42,949 nt of DNA from Rhodanobacter sp. GTDB taxonomy: Bacteria > Pseudomonadota > Gammaproteobacteria > Xanthomonadales > Rhodanobacteraceae. Numbering within the stretch: the stretch's first letter is position 1; the number at the start of each line of letters is the position of its first letter. The stretch spans positions 1-42,949 of the forward strand of contig SCRF01000058.1 of assembly GCA_004322005.1 (NCBI GenBank), given 5' to 3'. Position numbers and translations under genes: made by a program. The notes beneath the pieces were generated by a model. That model worked only from the letters and a program-made list of their open reading frames with translations, did no database searches and was not told where the DNA came from. This document shows, piece by piece, positions 17,461 to 26,956 of this stretch.

Positions 17461-18476
17461 GCCGCTGCATTCTGGTGTTCGGGATGCCGCGCTCCGGTAC
17501 CACCTGGATCGGCAAACTGTTCGACAGCCATCCGGACACGCTCTACCGCCATGAACCCGATAGCGTGCGGCGCCTGAGTCTGCCGCTGTATCCCGAGGCG
17601 CATGTTGCGCCGCAGTACCGTGAGGAGCTGGAGCAGTTTGTCGCGTCATTGCCACGGCTGCGCTGTCCCAAGGTGGTTGGCAAGCAGCCGTTGTTCCCCA
17701 AGAGCTACCAGTCCGCCGCAGGTCTATGCGCATATCGTGTGGGCGTAGCTTTCGCCAAAGCCGCGAGTCGTGTCCAGCGAAACTTCCCCTGTCTCTGCCG
17801 GCCTACGGCCGATGGCTGTGCGCAGGTACGTCTCGTGTGGAAGTCCATCGAGTCTCCCGGACGCCTGGGTGTGTGCATGGAAGCGCTGCCGGATGCCCGC
17901 GCCATTCATTTGATGCGTCACCCTTGCGGTTACGTGGCATCGGTATTGCGCGGCGAGACGGCAAGGCGTTTCGGCGATCTGATACCCAGCGCGGAAGACG
18001 TGTGGTTGCTTAAAATACTGCTGGCCACATCCGTCGGAAAAACCCGCGGGCTCAGTCTGGACGACGTCGAGCGGCTCACGCCCGAGGAGCGGCTGGCATG
18101 GCGCTGGGTGCTGACCCAGGAAAAGATCCTTGCGGATGTCGGGCGTTGCGGGCGCGTATTGACGCTGCGGTATGAGGATGTCTGCGCCGAGCCCCTCGTC
18201 GTGACCCGGCAGATGTTCGAGTTTACCGGTCTCCACTGGCAGTCCCAGACCGAGGACTTTATTCGTGCGAGCACCCAGCCAACGAATCAGGCGACGGACA
18301 CGGACTACTACAGTGTGTTCAAACGCCCGCAGGCATCGGCAGGACGCTGGCGTGAGGAACTGGCGCCGCAAGTCATCGAACGCATCCTGCGGATTTTCCG
18401 AACCAGCCCCCTGTATCGGCTTTATGCCGACGATGTGCAGGCGCCGGCGGCCCCCCTGTCGGAGGCGACACCATGA
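17457..18476 (+). CDS. Sulfotransferase (first of three)
   Basis: A 339-residue PAPS-dependent sulfotransferase-like protein. The 5'-phosphosulfate-binding loop is GMPRSGTTW (9-17), and the 3'-phosphate-binding segment is RHPCGYVASVL (154-164) with R154 and S162 as the expected ligands. The C-terminal part has a typical LRYEDVCAEP segment. The ATG 17457 start overlaps the amidotransferase stop, and a further in-frame extension upstream is only a shadow of that gene. Given the neighbours, the natural target is a hydroxyl on the EPS or its lipid-linked precursor. A catalytic function on a small molecule cannot be excluded. Confidence 0.88.
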   Translation: MSRCILVFGMPRSGTTWIGKLFDSHPDTLYRHEPDSVRRLSLPLYPEAHVAPQYREELEQFVASLPRLRCPKVVGKQPLFPKSYQSAAGLCAYRVGVAFAKAASRVQRNFPCLCRPTADGCAQVRLVWKSIESPGRLGVCMEALPDARAIHLMRHPCGYVASVLRGETARRFGDLIPSAEDVWLLKILLATSVGKTRGLSLDDVERLTPEERLAWRWVLTQEKILADVGRCGRVLTLRYEDVCAEPLVVTRQMFEFTGLHWQSQTEDFIRASTQPTNQATDTDYYSVFKRPQASAGRWREELAPQVIERILRIFRTSPLYRLYADDVQAPAAPLSEATP

Positions 18477-19792
18477 GAAACGCGCTGGTCGAGTGTGCTG
18501 ACGATGGCGTTGCGCCGACGGCGAAAAAGGATTTCAACGCGGCGTGGCGTGCTGCCGGATCCGGCGCCGAAGCGGACGGCGATCGCAAGATTCATCTGCT
18601 GGTATTCACCAGCCTGTATCCGAATGCTGCACAGCCGCGCCACGGTGTGTTTGTCGAGGAGCGGTTACGCCATCTGGTGGATTCCGGCCGGGTTACGGCG
18701 ACGGTTATAGCGCCAGTGCCATGGTTTCCGTTTCGGCATCGACGTTTTGGTGCCTACGCGGCGTTCGCCAGGGTGCCCGGGCACGAGCAGCGCTACGGCA
18801 TTGATATCAGTCACCCTCGCTATCCGGTGATTCCGAAACTCGGAATGAGCATCGCGCCATTCCTGATGTATCGCGCCCTTCTGCCGGTATTCCGGAAACT
18901 GAAAGCCAGCGGGATCGACTTCGATCTGATCGACGCGCACTACTTTTATCCGGACGGCGTGGCAGCGGCCAAGCTGGGCACGGCAATCAACAAGCCGGTC
19001 GTGATCACGGCGCGCGGTAGCGATGTCAATGTGTTGTCGCACTATCGTCGGCCCAGACGGCAAATCGAGTGGGCGGCGCAGCGCGTTGCCGCGATTGTCA
19101 CCGTGTCGCAGGCACTGAAGGGAAAACTCGTGGCACTGGGCGTGAATCCCGGGAAAATGGCGGTTTTGCGCAACGGTGTCGATCTTGATCGCTTCGGGCT
19201 ACGGGACCGTGCTGCGATACGTGCCAAGCTGGGCCTAAAGGGTCCGATTTGGTTGGCGGTGGGCCATCTGATCGAATTGAAGGGCGTGCATATCACGCTG
19301 GCGGCGATTGCCAAGGTGCCTGACGTCACTTTGCTGATTGCGGGCCAGGGCCCCGAGGAAGCGCGCTTGCGACAGCTGGCCGACCGTCTGGGTATCGGTG
19401 CGCGTGTGCGGTTCCTCGGCGCCATCCCCCATGCGAAGCTTTGCGACTACTACAACGCGGCCGATGCCATGGTGCTCGCATCGAGCCATGAAGGCATGCC
19501 CAACGTGGTACTGGAATCCCTGGCCTGTGGCACGCCGGTGGTGGCCACGCCTTTCGAAGGCGTCGCCGAATTGCTGGATGCACCTGAAGCGGGAGAAATC
19601 GCTGCGCAGCGAAGCGCCGAAGCCGTCATCTCGGCATGGCTGCGGTTGCGGGAGCGGGCACCAACGCGCGCCGCGACGCGCGGCATTGCGGAGCGGCTGG
19701 GATGGCGGCCCGTCGTGGAAGCGCAGCATGCGCTTTATGCACAGGTCCTGTCGGCTGCAGCGGATGGCAAACAACCCGGAGCAGAGCCATGA
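18473..19792 (+). CDS. GT4-family glycosyltransferase
   Basis: A 439-residue GT-B glycosyltransferase. Features include LLVFTSLYPNAAQPRHGVFV near the N-terminus, DAHYFYPDGVAA, VITARGSDVNVLSHY, LRNGVDLDRFG, AVGHLIELKGVHI and the donor-binding HEGMPNVVLESLACGTPVV with its E-x7-E pair. The first ~40 residues before the fold are Ala/Gly-rich and atypical, so the true start might lie further in. ATG 18473 is chosen because it overlaps the sulfotransferase stop by 4 nt, matching the pattern of the operon. It would add a sugar to the EPS repeat; the substrate is unknown. Confidence 0.9.
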   Translation: MRNALVECADDGVAPTAKKDFNAAWRAAGSGAEADGDRKIHLLVFTSLYPNAAQPRHGVFVEERLRHLVDSGRVTATVIAPVPWFPFRHRRFGAYAAFARVPGHEQRYGIDISHPRYPVIPKLGMSIAPFLMYRALLPVFRKLKASGIDFDLIDAHYFYPDGVAAAKLGTAINKPVVITARGSDVNVLSHYRRPRRQIEWAAQRVAAIVTVSQALKGKLVALGVNPGKMAVLRNGVDLDRFGLRDRAAIRAKLGLKGPIWLAVGHLIELKGVHITLAAIAKVPDVTLLIAGQGPEEARLRQLADRLGIGARVRFLGAIPHAKLCDYYNAADAMVLASSHEGMPNVVLESLACGTPVVATPFEGVAELLDAPEAGEIAAQRSAEAVISAWLRLRERAPTRAATRGIAERLGWRPVVEAQHALYAQVLSAAADGKQPGAEP

Positions 19793-21090
19793 GCGACACC
19801 ATGAGCATCGCGCGATGCCAAGCCCTGCCGGCAGTGCCCACCGACCGGCCGTTGCGCATCCTGCACGTGCTCGATCATTCGCTGCCCTTGCATAGCGGTT
19901 ATACGTTTCGGACGCTCGCCATCCTCGGCCAGCAGCGAGCCCTGGGATGGGAAACGTTTCAGCTGACAGGCCCCAAACAAGGCGGCGGTCGGGAGCGCGA
20001 GGAACACATCGGCGACTGGATTTTTTACCGCACCCCGCCCGCATCCGGTCTCGCGGCAAGGCTCCCGCTTGTCCAGTATCGCTCCGTGATGAAAGCCCTG
20101 CACACGCGGCTTGCCGAAGTGGTGGCCAAGGTGCGCCCCGACATCATCCACGCGCACTCGCCGGTGCTGAACGCGCTCCCCGCGCTCGCGGTCGGTCGGA
20201 ACGCAGGCATCCCGGTGATATATGAAGTCCGCGCATTCTGGGAAGACGCTGCCGCTGACCACGGTACGGCGCGCGAGTGGGGGCCGCGCTATCGGTTGAC
20301 GCGTGCCCTGGAAACCCGTGCACTGCAGCGTGCCGACGCCGTGACCACCATTTGCGCCGGCCTGCGCGACGATATGCTGAAGCGCGGTATCCCCGCAGGC
20401 AAGATCACCGTGATTCCCAATGCGGTGGATCTATCCCAATTCCGCTTCACTGCCACCGCCGATCCAGGGCTGCTGGAGAGATATGGACTCACGCGGGGGA
20501 GCACGCTGGGGTTCGCCGGCTCGTTCTACGCCTACGAAGGACTGGATGTGCTGCTGCGGGCGATGCCGCGGGTACTTCGCGAGGTGCCGCAGGTGCGCCT
20601 GCTGTTACTGGGCGGCGGGCCGCAGGAAGTCGATTTGCAGGCGTTGACCACCCGTCTCGGCATCGAGGACGTCGTGCATTTCATTGGCCGCGTGCCCCAC
20701 AGCGAAGTCAACCGCTATTACGGCGCGATGGACATCATGGTCTATCCGCGGGTCTCTCGACGGCTGACGGAGTTGGTGACGCCGCTGAAGCCGCTCGAGG
20801 CAATGGCCATGGGCAAGCTGGTGGCGGCTTCGGATGTGGGCGGCCACAGGGAGCTGATTCGCGACGGCCACCATGGCCATCTCTTCCCCGCCGGGTCGGC
20901 CGAGGCCGTCGCGCGTTGCCTGATCAAACTGATGAAAACCCCCGAGAGCTGGGACGAGGTGATAACCAACGGACGGGACTTCGTGGAACGCGAACGGACG
21001 TGGTCGGCGAGCGTGGCACGCTATCGGGCCGTCTATGCAGCCGTGCTCGGCTCTCACCGACGGAGTGAAGGGGGCGGGCATGGCGTTTGA
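19789..21090 (+). CDS. Exosortase A system-associated glycosyltransferase (TIGR04063-like)
   Basis: A 433-residue GT4 glycosyltransferase of the Daro_2409-type family restricted to XrtA-containing genomes. It is recognised from RILHVLDHSLPLHSGYTFRT near the N-terminus, YEVRAFWEDAAADHGT in the middle, and YPRVSRRLTELVTPLKPLEA plus SDVGGHRELI in the donor half. ATG 19789 is selected because it overlaps the preceding stop (ATGA); a second ATG is at 19801. The open frame begins upstream, but that part is shadow sequence. The role is addition of a sugar to the EPS precursor; specificity is unknown. Confidence 0.92.
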   Translation: MSDTMSIARCQALPAVPTDRPLRILHVLDHSLPLHSGYTFRTLAILGQQRALGWETFQLTGPKQGGGREREEHIGDWIFYRTPPASGLAARLPLVQYRSVMKALHTRLAEVVAKVRPDIIHAHSPVLNALPALAVGRNAGIPVIYEVRAFWEDAAADHGTAREWGPRYRLTRALETRALQRADAVTTICAGLRDDMLKRGIPAGKITVIPNAVDLSQFRFTATADPGLLERYGLTRGSTLGFAGSFYAYEGLDVLLRAMPRVLREVPQVRLLLLGGGPQEVDLQALTTRLGIEDVVHFIGRVPHSEVNRYYGAMDIMVYPRVSRRLTELVTPLKPLEAMAMGKLVAASDVGGHRELIRDGHHGHLFPAGSAEAVARCLIKLMKTPESWDEVITNGRDFVERERTWSASVARYRAVYAAVLGSHRRSEGGGHGV

Positions 21091-22285
21091 TACACCTGCG
21101 GTGGTACTGGGTGCCGGCGTCAATGGCCTGGGTGTGGCGCGCAGCTTGGCGCGCATGCAGGTACCGGTCTGGTTGCTGGATCCCGATGAACGGTGCCCGG
21201 CAATGCAGACCCGGGCGGCGAAGCCCTTGAAGGTAAGTGCCTCACATGGTGAAACGCTGGTCGAAGAACTTGTGCGTCTGGGCGCAGCGCGGTTTTCCGG
21301 TTCGCGTCCGGTGTTGCTTCTGACTCAGGAAGAAAGCGTCAGGACAGTCTCGCACCACCGCGATCGGCTGTCTGCGTTTTACCGTTTCAGCCTGCCATCC
21401 AGAGACGTTGTGGATACATTGCTGCACAAACAGGGTTTCCAGCGCGTCGCCGAACAACTCGGCAGCCCGATTCCGCCGCTGTTGCACGTTCGCACGTTCG
21501 CGGATCTGCCCGCACTCGATAACCTGCAATATCCGGTCGTGGTCAAACCCGGCGAGCGGCATACGGAATATGCCCGGCAGTTCAAGAAGGCTTACCGCGT
21601 GCCCAGCGCTGCGGAGGCTATCGAGTTGATTCGCCGCGTTCTGCCGGTGATGGCGGACGTCGTGGTTCAGGAGTGGATTGAGGGACCGGATTCAAATATT
21701 TATTTTTGTCTGCAATACATCAACCGGCAGGGGCAGGTTGCCGGTTCATTCACCGGCCGCAAAATCCGTTCCTGGCCGCCGCAGGTAGGCGGCACAGCCA
21801 GCTGTGTAGCGGCCCCGGAAGTCCATGATGAACTTTCGGCCATGACCGCGCGATTTTTTCGCGACGCGGGCGTGATCGGCATGGCCGGCATGGAGTACAA
21901 GCGCGATGCATATAGTCGTGAATTCCGAATGGTGGAGCCGACGATCGGTCGTACTGATTACCAGGAAGAAGTAGCGACCTTGAACGGCGTCAATTTGCCG
22001 TATGCGGCCTATTGCTCCGAACTGGATTTCCCCTTCCCGGCGTCAGCAGTGACAAAGAGGCCCGTCGTATGGCGCGTAAGATCCGAAGACGTGCAGTCCG
22101 CAGCCATACAGAACCAACGGATCACGCAAGGCTATCCGCGCGGAGGCCGCGTAGTCGATGCCTTGTGTCGGTGGCATGATCCCGTGCCTTGCCTGGTGCA
22201 GGGCCTGTGGCGCGTCCAGCGCGCGCTGCGCAGCCGGGCGTCGAAGATGATGCCGGGATCGCAAGCGGCGAAGTGCAAGCCATGA
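21080..22285 (+). CDS. ATP-grasp ligase-like protein
   Basis: A 401-residue protein with an N-terminal Rossmann-like domain (VVLGAGVNGLGVARSL) and a central ATP-grasp domain: IPPLLHVRTFADLP, YPVVVKPGERH (ATP-binding lysine), VVVQEWIEGPDSNIYF, and the metal-binding region MAGMEYKRD followed by FRMVEPTIGRTDYQ. It resembles carboxylate-amine ligases of the D-aspartate-ligase/CarB type, which join a carboxylate to an amine with ATP. ATG 21080 has a G-rich GAAGGGGG upstream and overlaps the previous gene by 11 nt. In this setting it might add an amino acid to a uronic acid of the EPS; that substrate is inference. Confidence 0.82.
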   Translation: MAFDTPAVVLGAGVNGLGVARSLARMQVPVWLLDPDERCPAMQTRAAKPLKVSASHGETLVEELVRLGAARFSGSRPVLLLTQEESVRTVSHHRDRLSAFYRFSLPSRDVVDTLLHKQGFQRVAEQLGSPIPPLLHVRTFADLPALDNLQYPVVVKPGERHTEYARQFKKAYRVPSAAEAIELIRRVLPVMADVVVQEWIEGPDSNIYFCLQYINRQGQVAGSFTGRKIRSWPPQVGGTASCVAAPEVHDELSAMTARFFRDAGVIGMAGMEYKRDAYSREFRMVEPTIGRTDYQEEVATLNGVNLPYAAYCSELDFPFPASAVTKRPVVWRVRSEDVQSAAIQNQRITQGYPRGGRVVDALCRWHDPVPCLVQGLWRVQRALRSRASKMMPGSQAAKCKP

Positions 22286-23397
22286 GCATGGTTGCCAGAT
22301 TCCTGTCCCGACGATGGAGGCGCCCGGCCGCGGATGCGCAGCGTGGACTGCGGGCTGCAGCCGAATGGCTGGCGCGTGCGCAAGACGCCACCGGTTGCGG
22401 CGGCGTCAGCGCCTATTACGACGCGGCGAAACGTATTTGGGCGGGTGCCTACCCGGAAACCACCGGCTACATCATTCCGACTTTCTTTCGCTATGCGGAG
22501 TTTTCCGGTCAGAGCGAGTACCGAGAGCGTGCGATCCGCATGGCCGAGTGGGAATCGGCCATCCAGCTTCCCGCAGGCGGTGTGCGCGCCGGTACGTTGG
22601 ACGCCGAGCAAGTGGTGCCGACCATCTTCAACACGGGACAGGTCTTGTTCGGTTGGCTGTCTGCCTGGCAGCAGACGCGAGACGCGCGTTTTCGTGACTC
22701 TGCGGTGCGTGCGGCTGACTGGCTGGTGGCTGCCCAGGATCCGGATGGCGCATGGCGGCGCTTCGCTTCACCCTTTTCTGCCCATGCCGTGAATACCTAC
22801 AACACGCGTGTGGCTTTCGCGCTGGCCAAAGCCGGTCACGCCCTTGGAGAGCCGCGTTATCTGGATGCAGCGGTGCGCAATGTGCAGTGGGCGCTCACCC
22901 AGAGGCGCGCCAATGGCTGGCTGGAGAACAACGACCTGGAAGACAACGAGCGGCCGCTCACGCATACCATCGCGTATGCGACCCGCGGCATCCTGGAAGT
23001 CGGCTTGCTCGCTGCCGACGGCACCTTTGTGGACGCCGCCGCGCGTATGGCCCGGTCCGCAGCGCAGTCCCAGCGTCGCGATGGAGCCTTGCCCGGACGC
23101 CTGGACGCAGCCTGGCGTCCGGCGAGTCGTTGGACCTGTGTGACCGGCAATGCACAGATGGCCATCATCTGGCATCGTCTGGCGGCGGCAACCGGCGATC
23201 CGTCCTGGAAACCGGCGGCGGAAAGCGCCATCTGCTTCAATCTGTCGATCCAGAACTTGACTGCCACCGACAACGGCGTGCGCGGTGGCATACCGGGCTC
23301 CCATCCCCTGAAAGGAGGCTACATGAAGAACCGTTATCCGAACTGGGCAGCGAAGTTCTTCATGGACGCACTCATGCCGCAACTCGAAACGGACTAG
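22282..23397 (+). CDS. VpsJ-like alpha/alpha-toroid protein
   Basis: A 371-residue soluble protein made of repeated helical pairs, each ending near a W-rich motif (AEWLARAQDATGCGGVSAYY, AADWLVAAQDPDGAWRRF, VQWALTQRRANGWLENND), i.e. an (alpha/alpha) toroid such as is found in glycosidases, lyases and epimerase C-domains. The PETTGYIIPTFFRY stretch resembles proteins annotated VpsJ in Vibrio-type polysaccharide loci. It lacks a signal peptide. ATG 22282 overlaps the ATP-grasp stop by 4 nt, arguing for a joint function. It may act on lipid-linked sugars or be a scaffold. I see no clear catalytic pair, so enzymatic activity is not claimed. Confidence 0.75.
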   Translation: MSMVARFLSRRWRRPAADAQRGLRAAAEWLARAQDATGCGGVSAYYDAAKRIWAGAYPETTGYIIPTFFRYAEFSGQSEYRERAIRMAEWESAIQLPAGGVRAGTLDAEQVVPTIFNTGQVLFGWLSAWQQTRDARFRDSAVRAADWLVAAQDPDGAWRRFASPFSAHAVNTYNTRVAFALAKAGHALGEPRYLDAAVRNVQWALTQRRANGWLENNDLEDNERPLTHTIAYATRGILEVGLLAADGTFVDAAARMARSAAQSQRRDGALPGRLDAAWRPASRWTCVTGNAQMAIIWHRLAAATGDPSWKPAAESAICFNLSIQNLTATDNGVRGGIPGSHPLKGGYMKNRYPNWAAKFFMDALMPQLETD

Positions 23398-23401
23398 CGA
23401 C

Positions 23402-24715
23402 ATGCGCGATATTGCCCTCGCCTTGTTCATCTTCGGAATGATTCCCTTCATTTTGATGCGGCCCTACGTGGGCCTGCTGGTATGGTCCTGGCTCGGTTAC
23501 ATGAACCCCAATCGGTTGTGCTACGGCTTTGCCGTCGGCTTTCCCTGGGTGCAACTGGTTGCAATCGTCACGCTTGCAAGCCTTGTATTCAGCAAGGAAA
23601 GCAAGAGGATCCCATGGTCGGCGATCAGCGTGCTGATGATGATGTTCCTGCTTTGGACCGGGCTGACCACTTTCTACGCGGCAGTGCCGGACTCGGCATG
23701 GGACAAGTGGCTGGAATTCGCCAAAGTTCTGGTCATGGTGTTCGTAACGCTGATGCTGGTCAACAACCGCGAACGCATGCATTGGTTGGTATGGATGATT
23801 GTGGTTTCGCTGGGATTTTACGGTGTCAAGGGCGGCGTATTCACGGTACTCCATGGCGGCGTGAACCATGTACTCGGACCTCCCCGGAGTTTCATTGCCG
23901 ACAATAACGCGCTGGCGCTTGCGCTATGCATGACGCTGCCGTTCATGCGTTATCTGCAGCTGCATTCATCATGGAAATTCGTACGCACTGGCCTGGGCTT
24001 CGGCATGTTGTTGACCGGTGTCGCCGTGCTGGGCACCTACTCACGAGGCGGTTTGATCGCGTTGGCAATTGTCGCGGGCGCCCTGTTCCTGAAGAGCCGA
24101 GGCCGGTTGGCGGTGGTTCTGGTGATCGTGGCGGTAGGCTTTGCCGCCTACCATTTCATGCCCGCTCAATGGACGGACAGGATGAACACTTTGCACCGCG
24201 CTGAGCAGACGGATTCAGGAGAAACGCGGATCCAGTCTTACAAGTTCGCGGCCAATGTCGCCGCACACCGTCCGTTGCTGGGTGGTGGGTTCGACGTGTA
24301 CAAGAGCGCCTCCCTGTGGCAGCGCTACGGTCCGGAAGATGCGATCCCGCGCGCGATACACAGCATCTATTTCCGGGTTCTGGGTGAACAGGGTTTTCCC
24401 GGGCTGGTCTTGTTCCTGATGTTGCTGTTCACAAGTTGGAAAAACTGCAGCCGCGTGCGAAAAAGGACGCGCGATAATCCGGACATGAGGTGGGCCTTCG
24501 ATCTGGCATCCATGCTGCAAGTCGGCCTGGTGGCCTTCATGACCGCCGGGACGTTCCTGCCCATGAGTTATTTTGATTTGACTTATCAACTCATGGCGCT
24601 GTCGGCGCTTCTGGTTGGCCACGGCATGCAGGAGATCCCGGGCCGTCAATCGGTCAAGGCACGAACATCCGCCGGATCGACCATGTCCCCCGAAAAATCG
24701 CTCGATACGGTCTAG
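23402..24715 (+). CDS. O-glycosylation ligase/O-antigen polymerase-like protein, exosortase A-associated
   Basis: A 437-residue polytopic membrane protein of the Wzy/WaaL superfamily (TIGR03097-like). About ten to twelve hydrophobic helices are evident. The family-typical start RPYVGLLVWSWLGYMNPNRL is present, with GTYSRGGLIAL (about 211-221) and a large periplasmic loop containing ESGE-like TDSGETRIQSYKFA, PLLGGGFDVYKS and AIHSIYFRVLGEQG, where the catalytic Arg/His of this superfamily normally sit. It would polymerise the flipped EPS repeat or transfer glycan to a protein. The start ATG 23402 lies 4 nt after the VpsJ-like gene. Confidence 0.9.
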   Translation: MRDIALALFIFGMIPFILMRPYVGLLVWSWLGYMNPNRLCYGFAVGFPWVQLVAIVTLASLVFSKESKRIPWSAISVLMMMFLLWTGLTTFYAAVPDSAWDKWLEFAKVLVMVFVTLMLVNNRERMHWLVWMIVVSLGFYGVKGGVFTVLHGGVNHVLGPPRSFIADNNALALALCMTLPFMRYLQLHSSWKFVRTGLGFGMLLTGVAVLGTYSRGGLIALAIVAGALFLKSRGRLAVVLVIVAVGFAAYHFMPAQWTDRMNTLHRAEQTDSGETRIQSYKFAANVAAHRPLLGGGFDVYKSASLWQRYGPEDAIPRAIHSIYFRVLGEQGFPGLVLFLMLLFTSWKNCSRVRKRTRDNPDMRWAFDLASMLQVGLVAFMTAGTFLPMSYFDLTYQLMALSALLVGHGMQEIPGRQSVKARTSAGSTMSPEKSLDTV

Positions 24716-24725
24716 GAACGGGAAC

Positions 24726-25979
24726 ATGGGCCGCCCTGTCTTGATGATCGCCTATCATTTCCCCCCGGCTGCGATGGGCAGCGGACACCTGCGCACGCTG
24801 GGCTTTGCCCGGTATCTGCCGGCTTCAGGCTGGGATCCCATCGTGTTGTCGGCGCGGGCACTTGCCTACCCGCGTACCGCGCCGGTGGACGCTGGCGTCA
24901 TTCCCCGGGGCTGTCTGGTGAGACGCGCGTTGGCATTCGATGCCCGGCGCCATTTTGGTGTTGGTGGGAAATATCCTGGTTTTCTGGCGCAGCCCGATCG
25001 CTGGGTCTCCTGGTGGCCGGCGGCGGTGTGGCAGGGGTTGCGCCTCATCCGCCGCCACCGGGTGCGCGCGATCTGGTCCACCTATCCCATCATGACCGCG
25101 CATTGCATTGCCCGGACCTTGAGCCGCCTTTCCGGGTTGCCTTGGATTGCGGATTTCAGGGATCCGGTGGCCAGTTCGGTCTCTGCCGAGAATGCCTTTT
25201 CGATGGCATCACAGCACCGCTGGGAGCCGAAGATATTGCATAGTGCGACACGCGCCACCTTTACCACCCCCGGTGCCTTGCGCGCCTACGCCGAACGCTA
25301 CCCGGAAACCTACCGAGATGGACGCATGTCGGTCATCCCGAATGGGTACGACGAGACCGCATTCATTGACCCTCCGCAGGCGCCACCACCGACGACGGGA
25401 AGACCGCTGGTGCTGCTCCACAGTGGCCTCTTGTATCCCGAAGGGCGCAACCCCGTTCCATTTTTTACCGCGGTTGCGCGTCTGAAAGCTTCGGGAAGCG
25501 TGACTGCCGACAATCTGAGGGTTGTGCTGCGAGCTAGTGGCTCCGAGGCAGTATACGCACCTGAAATCCAGCGTTTGGGGCTCGACGGAATGGTCGTTCT
25601 GGCGCCGCCAATCTCCAACCGCGAAGCTTTGATGGAACAAGCCACGGCCGACGCGCTGCTGCTGTTCCAGGGCAGGCAGTATGATCAGCAGATTCCGGCA
25701 AAACTCTATGAATACCTGCGGGTCGGCCGACCGATTTTCGCCTTGGTGGGAGAGCACGGAGATACCGCGGCGGTATTGCGTAACGCAGGCGGAGCGGAGC
25801 TGGTCCAGCTCGATGACATTGCCGCAATCCAGACAAAGTTGCTGGCATTCATAAAGGCTTTGCATCTAGGTCAGGCGCCGCAGGCCCAGCCGGATGCGAT
25901 CGCCAGATACTCGAGGCGTGAGGGCGCAGCCGTGCTCGCCAGATTGTTGGACCAAGTGGCCACGGAAAACGAAGAGTGA
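24726..25979 (+). CDS. GT4-like glycosyltransferase
   Basis: A 417-residue GT-B fold protein. The N-terminus MIAYHFPPAAMGSGHLRTLG and the WIADFRDPVASS segment place it near the GT4 group often found with XrtA loci. The C-terminal donor domain has LLHSGLLYPEGRNP and KLYEYLRVGRPIFALVG, a shortened form of the usual E-x7-E segment. ATG 24726 has GGAACGGGA upstream and begins 10 nt after the ligase gene; the frame open upstream is shadow sequence. It is predicted to be another cytoplasmic EPS glycosyltransferase. Its stop is overlapped by the next gene (GTGA). Confidence 0.87.
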   Translation: MGRPVLMIAYHFPPAAMGSGHLRTLGFARYLPASGWDPIVLSARALAYPRTAPVDAGVIPRGCLVRRALAFDARRHFGVGGKYPGFLAQPDRWVSWWPAAVWQGLRLIRRHRVRAIWSTYPIMTAHCIARTLSRLSGLPWIADFRDPVASSVSAENAFSMASQHRWEPKILHSATRATFTTPGALRAYAERYPETYRDGRMSVIPNGYDETAFIDPPQAPPPTTGRPLVLLHSGLLYPEGRNPVPFFTAVARLKASGSVTADNLRVVLRASGSEAVYAPEIQRLGLDGMVVLAPPISNREALMEQATADALLLFQGRQYDQQIPAKLYEYLRVGRPIFALVGEHGDTAAVLRNAGGAELVQLDDIAAIQTKLLAFIKALHLGQAPQAQPDAIARYSRREGAAVLARLLDQVATENEE

Positions 25980-26947
25980 ATCCGACGCTGAGCCGCTCGT
26001 CATCCATCAGCCCAACCGTTCCGGCCGTGAGCGATTGGAGGATGGACACGCCCATATTTCTTACAGGTTTTGCCCGTTCCGGCACTACCTTGGTAAATCG
26101 GATTCTATGTGATTACTTCGATGCCGGCTTCGTCAATGAAGGTCAATTCATCATCTCCTTCGGCCTGCGTCTCGCGCGTTACGGCGACCTACAGAGAAGC
26201 GACAATCATCGACGTCTGGTGCAGGACATTTCCGAAGATCGGTTCTTCTCGATTTTGAAGAAAAATTATGACGTTGAGATCGATTGGCCGCATGTGGCAA
26301 CTGTTTTGCCGACCTTCGCGGCAATCGTACTGGATATATTACGGCAGATCTCCGATCAAATGGGCAAGGGCAGAATAGGATCAAAATACCCTGTATTTGG
26401 CCGTCACCTGAATCTGCTGAGCCGACACTTTCCAGACTGTCGGATCGTGCATGTGGTACGCGACGGCAGGGATTGTGCGTTGTCACACAAGCACGTGAGA
26501 TGGGGTCATCAGAATACCTATGCAGCGGCGGTGCATTGGCGCGACTATCTGCTCAGGGCCAGGACGGACGCGCAAAGCATGCCGGGCAGGTATCTTGAAA
26601 TCAACTACGAAGACTTGCTTTCAAAGCCGGAATCGAGCATCGCACTGCTTGAAAAATTCATTACCGGGGCATCCGCTGGCCCGGTCACCGGGCGCTTCAT
26701 GCGCGACGCGCAACGGCTCAAGCCGGAAAAAATCGCCCGTTGGCGTCAGGCCATGACGCCGCATGCCCAAGCCATTTTTGAGGGGGTGGCTGGTGACGCG
26801 CTGCGGCAGGCAGGCTACCCCCTGACTGGGATCGCTCATCAGCCATCATTCCTCTCCCGGGGGCTTTATGTTGCACACGACAGGCTGAGCCGCGAAGCGT
26901 GGTATCTGGCACGCAAGGTCTTTCCGGGCATCTCCGAATACAGGTAG
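25976..26947 (+). CDS. Sulfotransferase (second of three)
   Basis: A 323-residue sulfotransferase-like protein. It shows a 5'-phosphosulfate loop GFARSGTT (31-38) and a 3'-phosphate site VVRDGRDCALS (160-170), plus YLEINYEDLLSKPES typical of the family. GTG 25976 is used because it overlaps the preceding stop. The alternative ATG 26042, giving MDTPIFLTG, would remove a poorly conserved 22-residue leader and is a realistic start, although a GGAGG lies immediately against it. It is divergent from the other two sulfotransferases in the window. Likely donor PAPS; acceptor probably the EPS. Confidence 0.87.
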   Translation: MNPTLSRSSSISPTVPAVSDWRMDTPIFLTGFARSGTTLVNRILCDYFDAGFVNEGQFIISFGLRLARYGDLQRSDNHRRLVQDISEDRFFSILKKNYDVEIDWPHVATVLPTFAAIVLDILRQISDQMGKGRIGSKYPVFGRHLNLLSRHFPDCRIVHVVRDGRDCALSHKHVRWGHQNTYAAAVHWRDYLLRARTDAQSMPGRYLEINYEDLLSKPESSIALLEKFITGASAGPVTGRFMRDAQRLKPEKIARWRQAMTPHAQAIFEGVAGDALRQAGYPLTGIAHQPSFLSRGLYVAHDRLSREAWYLARKVFPGISEYR

Positions 26948-26956
26948 CGACCGTCG

